Origin: an uncultured Atopobium sp.
GTDB lineage: Bacteria; Actinomycetota; Coriobacteriia; Coriobacteriales; Atopobiaceae
Direction of reading: 5' to 3'
Assembly (NCBI GenBank): GCA_946647055.1
Contig: CAMPCT010000031.1
Coordinates: 1-14,965 of the forward strand
Length of the DNA: 14,965 bases
Position numbers and translations under genes: made by a program. Below the pieces are notes generated by a model that did not search any database, was not told the origin of the DNA, and saw only the letters and a list, made by a program, of their open reading frames with translations. Of this stretch, positions 6,900 through 13,824 are shown in pieces (positions within the stretch are counted from its first letter, which is position 1; each line of letters begins with the position of its first letter).

Positions 6900-8705
6900 A
6901 TGTCCCAACGCTCGTCCGCACCACTCAACGCCTCCACCATCCGCCGCACCCTGTCCTGGTTCTGGTGGGTCACCAGGAAGCGCCCGTTCGCCGCCTTCAT
7001 GGCGGTCTTCACGTCCGTTGCCTACACGGCGCTGCTCAACTACGCCAACACCTACGTCATGGGCCTCATCGTCGACCGCGTGCAGGCAAGCCCCGTCACC
7101 GCCGACCAGGTCTTCCACGTGTTCGCCCCGTACGTGATCGCGCTCCTCTTGGTCAACGCCTTTGGCCAGACCTGCTCCAAGCTCCAGGACTGGTCGGTCA
7201 TGCAGCTCGAGATGAACGGCAACTACCACCTGGCGCGCCTGTGCTTCGACACGCTCTCCAACCAGAGCATGACCTTCCACACCAGTCGCTTCGGCGGGTC
7301 GCTCGTGAGCCAGACCAGCCGCTTCATGGGCGGCTACGTGGCCCTGGTCGACGTGGTGGTGTACTCGCTCATCCCCACCATCGCGTCAATCGTGTGCACC
7401 ATCGTGCTGCTGTGGCCGGCGAGCCCCGCCTTCGTGTGCGTGCTCTTCGTCATGCTCACCGTCTACGTCGTGGTCGCCTACACCATGTACCAGCGCATCC
7501 TTCCGCTCTCAGCCGCCACGTCGGCAGCACAGAACAAGCTCTCGGGCGTGCTCTCCGACGCGGTCACCAACATCCTGGCCGTCAAGACCTACGGGCGCGA
7601 GGACTACGAGCGTGGGCTCTTTGACGAGGCGGACGGCGAGGCCCTGGCGGCAGAGCGCGTGAGCATGGCGGCCATGATGCGCCGTGGGGCCATGACGAGC
7701 ACCCTCATCACCGTGATCATGTTCGTGACCAGCATCTTCGTGGTGGGTGGCAACGCCTGGTACGGCATCTCGGCCGGCACCCTGGTGATGATGTTCACCT
7801 ACACCTACAACCTGTCTATGCGCTTCAACTACATCAACTCGATGATGCAGCGCATGAACCGCGCGGTGGGCGATGCTGCCGAGATGACCCGCATCCTGGA
7901 CGAGCCGCGCCTGGTGGAGGACGCGCCGGATGCGGCCGAGCTGGCCGTGACCGACGGCGCCATCGACTTCTGCGACCTGTCCTTCCGCTACCTGGACGCC
8001 GCCGAGGGCGACTACGTGTTCCGGGACCTCACGCTGCACGTGCCCGCTGGCCAGCGCGTGGGCCTGGTGGGACGCAGCGGAAGCGGCAAGACCACCCTCA
8101 CCAAGCTCCTGCTGCGCCTCTCCGACGTCCAGCAGGGTCGCATCCTGGTGGACGGGCAGGACATCTCGGTCTGCACGCAGCAGTCCCTGCGCCGCCAGAT
8201 CGCCTACGTGCCGCAGGAGGCGCTGCTCTTCCACCGCTCCATCCGCGAGAACATCGCCTATGGCCGCCCCGACGCCACCGAGGACGAGATCCGCGAGGCG
8301 GCGCGGCTTGCCAACGCGCTCGAGTTCATCGACCGCCTGCCTGCCGGCATGGACACCATGGTGGGCGAGCGCGGCGTCAAGCTCTCCGGCGGCCAGCGCC
8401 AGCGCGTGGCCATCGCCCGCGCGATACTCGCCGACTGCCCCATCCTCGTGCTCGACGAGGCCACGAGCGCCCTCGACAGCGAGTCCGAGGCTGCCGTGCA
8501 GGGCGCGCTCGAGAACCTCATGGCCGGTCGCACCTCCCTCGTGGTGGCCCACCGCCTCTCCACCGTGGCCTCGCTCGACCGCATCGTGGTGCTCGAGGAC
8601 GGGGCGATCGTGGAGGACGGCACCCATGCCGAGCTGTCCCAGGCGGGCGGCGTGTACGAGTCCCTCTGGGACCGCCAGACCGGGGCCTTCCTCGAGGCGG
8701 AGTAG
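6900..8705 (+). CDS. ABC exporter half-transporter (MdlB/MsbA-type, membrane domain fused to ATPase)
   Basis: This 601-residue protein is a type IV ABC exporter subunit expected to work as a homodimer, since no partner half-transporter is adjacent. Residues about 25-330 form the six-helix membrane domain; 355-600 form the ATPase. Seen: Walker A GRSGSGKT at 391-398, Q-loop Q439 in YVPQE, the x-loop-like FHRSIRENIAYG, signature LSGGQ at 495-499, Walker B ILVLDE at 515-520 with catalytic E520, and switch H551 in VVAHRLS. All catalytic residues are present. ATG at 6900 follows AGAAGGGAAG; an upstream TTG at 6870 lies before that site and was rejected. Substrate cannot be read from the sequence (lipid, peptide or drug are possible). 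The gene stands alone, with a CPBP protease gene 107 bases downstream. Confidence 0.94.
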   Translation: MSQRSSAPLNASTIRRTLSWFWWVTRKRPFAAFMAVFTSVAYTALLNYANTYVMGLIVDRVQASPVTADQVFHVFAPYVIALLLVNAFGQTCSKLQDWSVMQLEMNGNYHLARLCFDTLSNQSMTFHTSRFGGSLVSQTSRFMGGYVALVDVVVYSLIPTIASIVCTIVLLWPASPAFVCVLFVMLTVYVVVAYTMYQRILPLSAATSAAQNKLSGVLSDAVTNILAVKTYGREDYERGLFDEADGEALAAERVSMAAMMRRGAMTSTLITVIMFVTSIFVVGGNAWYGISAGTLVMMFTYTYNLSMRFNYINSMMQRMNRAVGDAAEMTRILDEPRLVEDAPDAAELAVTDGAIDFCDLSFRYLDAAEGDYVFRDLTLHVPAGQRVGLVGRSGSGKTTLTKLLLRLSDVQQGRILVDGQDISVCTQQSLRRQIAYVPQEALLFHRSIRENIAYGRPDATEDEIREAARLANALEFIDRLPAGMDTMVGERGVKLSGGQRQRVAIARAILADCPILVLDEATSALDSESEAAVQGALENLMAGRTSLVVAHRLSTVASLDRIVVLEDGAIVEDGTHAELSQAGGVYESLWDRQTGAFLEAE

Positions 8706-8717
8706 ACCCGCGCCGTG

Positions 8718-8732
8718 CGTGGCCTGGCCACG
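8718..8732. other. Short inverted repeat after the ABC exporter gene
   Basis: CGTGGCC-T-GGCCACG lies 13 bases after the exporter stop. It can form a 5-bp hairpin with a 5-base loop, but no T-run follows, so it is at most a weak or factor-assisted transcription end. I see no canonical terminator between this gene and the next. Confidence 0.3.
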
Positions 8733-8800
8733 GCAGCCTGCAGCATCCGCCCGTGATGCGCTATCATGTGCTGGCATTTCCCAAGCCGCACGCAATCCGT

Positions 8801-8805
8801 AGGAG
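8801..8805 (+). promoter_or_regulatory. Ribosome binding site that sets the TTG start of the CPBP protease
   Basis: AGGAG lies seven bases before the TTG at 8813. No comparable site precedes the in-frame GTG/ATG at 8753/8756, so this site decides the start. Confidence 0.7.
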
Positions 8806-8812
8806 CCATACC

Positions 8813-9544
8813 TTGAAGTCCTTCTCGACCAAGCACCCCATCGCCTTTGGCGTCATCCTCTTCTTCGTCGCGCTCTTCGCCGCGGTGATTCCCACCGCCG
8901 TCATAGGTGGCGGCGCGATATCCACAGACGTCGCCGGGGCCATCGGTCGCATCCTCGTGGGGCTCGTCCTCATCGTTGCGTTCCGCTCGTGCCTCCACTG
9001 GGACAGGTCCTTCTCGGCGCTGGGGCTTGCCCTCCCCGTCCTGGGCATCGTGGCCTGGAACGTCGTGTACCACCTCATGTCGGGGTCTGGGTTCGTCACC
9101 CCCAGCGCCCTGCCGGGCGCCGTCCTGTGCGGCCTTGCCCCTGGCATCTTCGAGGAGGTCATCTTCCGTGGTGTCCTCATCGACAAACTGCGCGAGAGCG
9201 GCAAGGGCCCCTGGTACGTGCTCGTCGCGTCTTCCCTGGTGTTTGGCCTGATTCACCTGACCAACGCCGCGGGCATGGACCTTCCCAGCCTGCTCGTCCA
9301 GGCGCTCTACTCGACCGTCGTCGGCCTGCTGCTTGGCGCCATCTACCTCAGGAGCGATGACATCGCGACCGTCATCCTCGCGCATGCGGCGATAGACCTC
9401 TCCAACCAGGTCTTCGCGACCCAGCCCGCGACCTCGAGCATCCCGATGGTCATCGCCTTCGTGGCGGTGCTCGTCGCGCTGCTCGCCTACGCGCTCTGGC
9501 TCATGCGGGAGGTCCCTGCCGCCCAAGGGCAGGACAGGCACTAG
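8813..9544 (+). CDS. CPBP-family intramembrane metalloprotease (CAAX protease/Abi type)
   Basis: This 243-residue membrane protein carries the full CPBP signature: FEEVIFRG at 113-120 (motif 1, E114-E115 and R119), FGLIH at 144-148 (motif 2, H148) and HAAID at 191-195 (motif 3, H191). Hydrophobic segments lie near 10-32, 40-58, 70-89, 134-150, 160-178 and 211-230. In eukaryotes the family (Rce1) cleaves prenylated proteins. Bacterial members act in bacteriocin immunity or maturation or membrane-protein processing, and many are uncharacterised. The start is TTG at 8813 because AGGAG sits seven bases before it; the longer frame from 8753 lacks a ribosome site. It follows the ABC exporter gene on the same strand, which might reflect handling of a shared peptide, but no precursor peptide is visible. 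Confidence 0.88.
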   Translation: MKSFSTKHPIAFGVILFFVALFAAVIPTAVIGGGAISTDVAGAIGRILVGLVLIVAFRSCLHWDRSFSALGLALPVLGIVAWNVVYHLMSGSGFVTPSALPGAVLCGLAPGIFEEVIFRGVLIDKLRESGKGPWYVLVASSLVFGLIHLTNAAGMDLPSLLVQALYSTVVGLLLGAIYLRSDDIATVILAHAAIDLSNQVFATQPATSSIPMVIAFVAVLVALLAYALWLMREVPAAQGQDRH

Positions 9545-9562
9545 CCCCCAGAGGCGCCGCGA

Positions 9563-12403
9563 CTACCACCCCTTGACGAAGGCGATCATGTTCTGCTCGT
9601 CGACACGCACGTAGGACAGGTCGTCGGTCATGCGCTTGACCATGAGGATCCCCAGGCCGCCGATCTGCGCCTCCGCGATGGAGGTAGGCACGTCCGGGTC
9701 GTCGTGGGCCAGTGGGTTGAACGCGACGCCGTAGTCGGAGAGGCACACCGTCAGGGCGCTGGGGTTGGCGTTGTAGATGTACTCGAGCGTGGCGGTGCCC
9801 GGCTCGTCCAAGTCGCGATAGGCATAGTTGCAGACGTTGACGAAGAGCTCCTCGATCACGATGTCGATCTGGTTCTGCGTCGAGAGCGGGCAGGAGCGGC
9901 CGCGCAGCGCCTCGTGGACGAAGTCGAGCAGGACGTCGAGCTGGTCGAGCGTCGCGGGGACCGTGATGCCGGCCGTCGCCTGGGGGGCGACGCCGTACTC
10001 GAGCGAGAGCATCGTGATGTCGTCGGACTGCTCGGCACCCTCCGCCCATCGCGCGAGGTCCGAGCGCACGGCCTCGATCATGGGACGCGGGTGCAGCGAG
10101 GCATGCGAGGTCAGGAAGGCGTGGAGCCGTTCGTCACCATACTGCTCGTCGTTCGCGTTGAACGCCTCGTTGACACCGTCGGTGAAGAGGAACAGCTCGT
10201 CTCCCTGCGACAGCGTGATGGTGCTGCTGCGGTACTTCGCCCTCTCGTAGGATCCCAGGAAGAGTCCGCCTCGCGTCTTCAGCCACTCCCAAGAGCCGTT
10301 GTGGCGCAGCAGCGGCGGGTTGTGCCCGGCGTTGACGTAGGTGAGGACGCCGGTCTCGTAGTCCAGCGTCGCCGCCCACACCGTCACGAACATGCTCGCC
10401 TCGTTGCCCTGGCAGAGCTGCCAGTTGGCCGTCTGGACCGCCTCGGAGAGCGACATGCCGCTGGTCATGTAGTTGGAGAGCTCCGCCTTCGCCGCCATCA
10501 TGAAGAGCGATGCGGGGATTCCCTTGCCCGAGACGTCCGCGACGAGGAAGCCCAGCGTGTGGTCGCCCACGAGGAAGAAGTCGTAGAAGTCGCCGCCCAC
10601 CTCGCGCGCGGGGTTCATGCTGGCGTAGATGTCGAAGGCCCCCACCTCGGGGAAGGGCGGGAAGGTGCTCGGGAGGGCGCTCTCCTGGATGGCACGCGCA
10701 TAGCCCAGCTCCCGGTCGATGCGGGACGCCTCGGCGGAGATGGCACCGCGCAGGGAATCGACCATCTCGTTGATGTCGTCGGAGAGCGAGATGAACTCGG
10801 CGTTGTTGCGTACGATCACCTCCGCCTCGAGGTCCCCCTGGGTAATCTGGTCGAGCGTGTCGTTGACCTTCCAGATGTTCCGCACGACCTCGTTGCGGAT
10901 GAGCAGGTAGACGGCGATGAACAGCATGGCGAAGATGATGGCCTCCATGAAGGCCATCAGCAGCACGGACGCGTCGCGGCTCTGCTCGGCCTCCACCGCC
11001 GGTTGCATCGCGAAGAGCAGGAAGCCCTCCACGTACTGGTAGGACACGTAGTGAGCCTCCCCCTGGATCGTGCATGCGAAGATCGCGCCAGGGGACTTCT
11101 CGCTCGCCTCAAGGAGCAGGGTGTCAACGTCAGACTCGTCAAGGACGATGTCCGAACGCGTACCGACGACCTCCCCGTCCTGCGAGAGCACGACCATGCT
11201 GCCGTCCTGCCCCACATGGCGGTTGCGCACGCTGTCCTCGACGTTGCCGCTCAGGTCGTCCAGGAACCGCGCCGCGTCGTAGCCCACTTGTACGAAGCCG
11301 TCGGCGATGCGGACGCCCGCATACTTGCGCCAGGTGTTCTCGTCAAAGGCGATCGGCCGATAGCTCTGGACCAGCTGGTTCGTGTCCCCGTCGAGCAGGA
11401 CGAGGAACTCTGCAGACTGCGCACCGGAAGCCATGTCGAAGCCCATGAAGCGCTCGTCGCTCGTGGCGACGATGATGCCGTTGGCGTCGACCACGTTGAT
11501 CTCGGAGACGTCATACTCCTCGATAAGCTCGTCGATCAGCTCCTGTGTGGCCATGTCCGTACTGGGAATGGCGAAGGCCACCCTTCGCGTGATGACGATC
11601 AGGTTGTCGTCGGAGACCTTCGAGATGTCCTCCTCGACGTCCGTCAGGGCGTTCAGGAGCATGGTGCTCGTGCGAGAACGCGACATGCTGCCCTGGAACA
11701 CGTACGTGAACAGGGACGAGATGACGAATCCTATGACGATGACGACGAGCAGATGCGTCTGCACCACCTGGGCGATGCTGGGCACCTCGGCACGCTCGCG
11801 CGGCCACTCGCCGGCCATCCGCGCCAGCACGACCGCCGCGAGCGCGACGGCGATGCCGTTGCAGCCGATCATGGGGAAGGTGCAGGCACGTACGACGAAG
11901 TATGCCCGTGCGGGGTCCCCTGGGTTGGTGAGGATGACGAGCATCAGGTGCAGGACCTCGATGACGATGCCCGTGGCGCAGGCGAGCGGCCAGCTGGGCT
12001 TCCGCTCCTCGAAGATGTACTTGCGGAGCATCGCCGCATAGACACCCGCAGCGCAGGTCGCCACGCTACAGGCGACGCGGGTGAACATGCCGCGGCCCCA
12101 GAGCGCCGCGAACCACCGCTCCACACCACCGATGAAGCCGGCGATGATGCCCGCGGGACCTCCAAAGAAGAGGCCGGCGACGATGGGTGCGGCGTCACGG
12201 ACGTTCATGGTGGCGTCTTGCGTGGCGATGCCGAATTCCGTGCCCATGACCGCAACCACGCCAAAGACGATGCCGCAGAGGACCTGCCAGGGCCAGTACC
12301 CAAGGTCTGCGGCCCTCCCCTTCCTCAGTGCCGTGAGGCATACGCTGACCAGGGCAGGCATGAGGGTCGCCAGCGCGAACTGCGCGATGATGCCTGCGTC
12401 CAT
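9563..12403 (-). CDS. Membrane sensor with fused SpoIIE/PP2C phosphatase and RsbW-like kinase (partner-switching regulator)
   Basis: This 946-residue protein combines five modules. Residues about 5-235 are hydrophobic and contain DAAPIVAGLFFGGPAG and IAGFIGGVERW, the hallmark of the LytS-type 5TM domain. Residues 240-475 look like an extracytoplasmic sensor, followed by a helix at 479-503, HAMP at 504-555, and a PP2C/SpoIIE domain at about 590-803 (GGDFYD with D605/D608, ADVSGKG with D623, TDGVNE with D742, SDDIT with D794/D795). Residues 815-946 are an RsbW-like GHKL kinase (N-box EELFVN with E852/N856, DYGVAFNP at 890-897, GGLGILMV at 915-922). All metal and ATP motifs seem intact, so both phosphatase and Ser/Thr kinase activity on a STAS-type antagonist are plausible. 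ATG at 12403 has GGGAG five bases upstream; longer starts at 12415 and 12481 lack one. It converges on the CPBP gene with an 18-base gap. Confidence 0.93.
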   Translation of the reverse strand: MDAGIIAQFALATLMPALVSVCLTALRKGRAADLGYWPWQVLCGIVFGVVAVMGTEFGIATQDATMNVRDAAPIVAGLFFGGPAGIIAGFIGGVERWFAALWGRGMFTRVACSVATCAAGVYAAMLRKYIFEERKPSWPLACATGIVIEVLHLMLVILTNPGDPARAYFVVRACTFPMIGCNGIAVALAAVVLARMAGEWPRERAEVPSIAQVVQTHLLVVIVIGFVISSLFTYVFQGSMSRSRTSTMLLNALTDVEEDISKVSDDNLIVITRRVAFAIPSTDMATQELIDELIEEYDVSEINVVDANGIIVATSDERFMGFDMASGAQSAEFLVLLDGDTNQLVQSYRPIAFDENTWRKYAGVRIADGFVQVGYDAARFLDDLSGNVEDSVRNRHVGQDGSMVVLSQDGEVVGTRSDIVLDESDVDTLLLEASEKSPGAIFACTIQGEAHYVSYQYVEGFLLFAMQPAVEAEQSRDASVLLMAFMEAIIFAMLFIAVYLLIRNEVVRNIWKVNDTLDQITQGDLEAEVIVRNNAEFISLSDDINEMVDSLRGAISAEASRIDRELGYARAIQESALPSTFPPFPEVGAFDIYASMNPAREVGGDFYDFFLVGDHTLGFLVADVSGKGIPASLFMMAAKAELSNYMTSGMSLSEAVQTANWQLCQGNEASMFVTVWAATLDYETGVLTYVNAGHNPPLLRHNGSWEWLKTRGGLFLGSYERAKYRSSTITLSQGDELFLFTDGVNEAFNANDEQYGDERLHAFLTSHASLHPRPMIEAVRSDLARWAEGAEQSDDITMLSLEYGVAPQATAGITVPATLDQLDVLLDFVHEALRGRSCPLSTQNQIDIVIEELFVNVCNYAYRDLDEPGTATLEYIYNANPSALTVCLSDYGVAFNPLAHDDPDVPTSIAEAQIGGLGILMVKRMTDDLSYVRVDEQNMIAFVKGW

Positions 12404-12408
12404 TGGTT

Positions 12409-12413
12409 CTCCC
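12409..12413 (-). promoter_or_regulatory. Ribosome binding site that sets the start of the SpoIIE-kinase gene
   Basis: GGGAG lies five bases before ATG 12403 on the minus strand. It overlaps the alternative ATG at 12415, which has no good site of its own, and so favours the 946-residue product. Confidence 0.6.
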
Positions 12414-12480
12414 ATCCCACGTCCGAGGGGCTCGACCGCCGCCAGGACCTCGCATGCGGTGTCCCGGCAACCGGCATTCA

Positions 12481-12510
12481 TATATACGATATTGTCGCAC
12501 GGCATGCCAA
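12481..12510 (-). promoter_or_regulatory. Possible promoter of the SpoIIE-kinase gene
   Basis: On the minus strand TTGGCA (12505-12510) is followed 18 bases later by TATATA (12481-12486), in a short AT-rich patch just downstream of the aminotransferase terminator. The expected leader is about 70 bases. A GACAAT (12491-12496) lies between the boxes as an alternative -10. The terminator upstream means this gene needs its own promoter; which box is used is uncertain. Confidence 0.45.
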
Positions 12511-12531
12511 CGGCACACCACGTCGTCGTAC

Positions 12532-12553
12532 AAAAAGGGGGCCATCGGCCCCC
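12532..12553 (-). terminator. Intrinsic terminator of the oxidoreductase-aminotransferase unit
   Basis: Read on the minus strand, GGGGGCC-GAT-GGCCCCC forms a perfect 7-bp GC stem with a 3-base loop, directly followed by TTTTT (12536-12532). It has no T-run on the plus strand, so it works in one direction. It isolates the SpoIIE-kinase gene from the genes upstream. Confidence 0.92.
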
Positions 12554-12575
12554 TCGGAACACGCATATGGGAAGT

Positions 12576-12607
12576 GTGCGACAGCGGGAGGGACCTCGCT
12601 GTCGCAC
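12576..12607 (-). other. Long stem-loop between the aminotransferase stop and its terminator
   Basis: GTGCGACAGCG (12576-12586) and CGCTGTCGCAC (12597-12607) are perfect 11-bp inverted copies around a 10-base loop, 11 bases after the aminotransferase stop. No T-run follows. It may protect the message from 3' exonucleases or assist termination; it could also be a protein site. Confidence 0.6.
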
Positions 12608-12618
12608 CGTCTCGGCGC

Positions 12619-13764
12619 CTACGCCATCAGCAGCTCGTCGGGCAGGCTCGCAACGTACTCGCCCAGCTTGGCAAGGCCGGCCTTGAAGTACTCGACGTCG
12701 CCAAAGCCGTAGCCGATGCGGAAGCCGTGCTCCATGTTGAAGCACATGCCGTGGCACACGAGCGCCCCGGTCTTCTCGAAGAGGTCCTCGCAGAACTCCT
12801 TGGTGGGGATGTCCCAGTCATAGGTGAGGAAGCTCGTGGAGCCGTGAGACTGGCAGGCCAGGTGCAGGTGCGGCTGGCCCTCGAGCCACTCGTTGAGCGC
12901 GGCACGCCCCTCCTCGCAGATCTTGCGGTTGCGCGCGAAGAGCGCCTCCTTGTGCTCGATCACGATGGCGGTGAGCAGCTCGGTGATGGGGCTCTCGCAG
13001 ATGGTGTTGAACGAGCGCAGGTTCTTGATGACGTGCGTGAGGCCAAGGTCGCGCGTGGCGATCCAGCCGGTGCGCAGGCCCGCGCACGAGAAGACCTTGG
13101 AGGTGCCGCCCGTGGAGATGCCGCGCTCGTAGACGTCGACGATGCTCGCCATGTAGCCCTCGTCGAGGCCGCGGTAGATCTCGTCGCAGACCACGTAGGC
13201 GCCGACCGGGCGGGCGATTGCGGCAAGCTGCTCGAGCTCGGAGCGGTCGAGGGCATAGCCCGTGGGGTTGGAGGGGCTGGTCAGGAAGATGGCCTTGGTG
13301 TGGCCATCGACCATGTCGGCGAGCTTGCGGAAGTTGATGCCAAAGCCGTCCTCGGGACCACACACGTACTCGCGGACCTCACAGCCCAGGGCCTCGGGGA
13401 TGGAGACGAACTGCTGGTAGGAGGGGACGACCACGATGACGTTGTCACCCTTCTCGCAGAGGGCGTAGCAGGTGAGGGCGTTGGCGCTCGTGCCGCCGTG
13501 CACCACCATGACGTTCTCGGGCTGGATGGCCGGGGTCTCGAACATGGTGGCGAAGGCCTCACGCAGGCGCGGCATGCCCTCGAAGTAGCCGTAGTGCAGG
13601 CTCATGTGGGCGAGCTCGTCGAAGACCTCCTCCTGGGACACACCGCAGATCTCGAAGAGGTCCTGCATGTTCATGGGCTTGCAGCAGCTGGAGCCCATGT
13701 TGTAGGTCGCGACGGCGTCCAGGGGGTTGAGCCACCACTCGAGCTCGAACTTCTCGATGTTCAT
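12619..13764 (-). CDS. PLP-dependent aminotransferase, class I/II (fold type I)
   Basis: This 381-residue cytoplasmic enzyme should move an amino group between an amino acid and a 2-oxo acid using PLP. Seen: the GGTSANAL cofactor phosphate region at 90-97, SNPTG at 165-169 with N166, CDEIYRGL at 193-200 with D194 and Y197, GGTSKVFSCAGLRTGW at 219-234 with PLP lysine K223, and FRIG with R349, the usual substrate-carboxylate arginine. Length is normal. It has about 15 cysteines, including paired C27-C28 near the N-terminus, which is high for the family. ATG at 13764 has AAGGGA seven bases upstream. It follows the ornithine-cyclodeaminase-like gene by 60 bases and is closed by the terminator at 12532-12553, so the two genes form one unit. 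Class firm; substrate not identifiable from sequence. Confidence 0.93.
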   Translation of the reverse strand: MNIEKFELEWWLNPLDAVATYNMGSSCCKPMNMQDLFEICGVSQEEVFDELAHMSLHYGYFEGMPRLREAFATMFETPAIQPENVMVVHGGTSANALTCYALCEKGDNVIVVVPSYQQFVSIPEALGCEVREYVCGPEDGFGINFRKLADMVDGHTKAIFLTSPSNPTGYALDRSELEQLAAIARPVGAYVVCDEIYRGLDEGYMASIVDVYERGISTGGTSKVFSCAGLRTGWIATRDLGLTHVIKNLRSFNTICESPITELLTAIVIEHKEALFARNRKICEEGRAALNEWLEGQPHLHLACQSHGSTSFLTYDWDIPTKEFCEDLFEKTGALVCHGMCFNMEHGFRIGYGFGDVEYFKAGLAKLGEYVASLPDELLMA

Positions 13765-13784
13765 TCTGGAATCCCTTCTGTCAT

Positions 13785-13800
13785 GCGGCGTCTCCGCCGC
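13785..13800 (-). other. GC stem with GNRA-type tetraloop ahead of the aminotransferase ribosome site
   Basis: In the message, GCGGCG-GAGA-CGCCGC forms a perfect 6-bp stem capped by GAGA, a GNRA-class loop. It sits just before the AAGGGA site in the 60-base intercistronic gap. It could tune translation or block 5' decay of the downstream part. The structure is clear from sequence; the function is inferred. Confidence 0.45.
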
Positions 13801-13824
13801 CTTCCTCCTGGTTGTTGGTTGGTG

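Noticed and set aside
8762..8767. TATCAT as a -10 box for the CPBP gene
   Set aside because: No acceptable -35 lies 16-18 bases upstream (8738-8744 reads CTGCAGC), so I did not list it as a promoter.
9704..12712. A 1002-codon open frame on the plus strand opposite the SpoIIE-kinase gene
   Set aside because: It mirrors a well-supported gene, has no recognisable domain or ribosome site, and is rich in Arg, Val and Asp as expected from antisense reading of high-GC codons.
12404..12757. Upstream extension of the SpoIIE-kinase gene to 12757
   Set aside because: It would run through the terminator and into the aminotransferase gene, and the added residues are Arg/Cys-rich with no domain.
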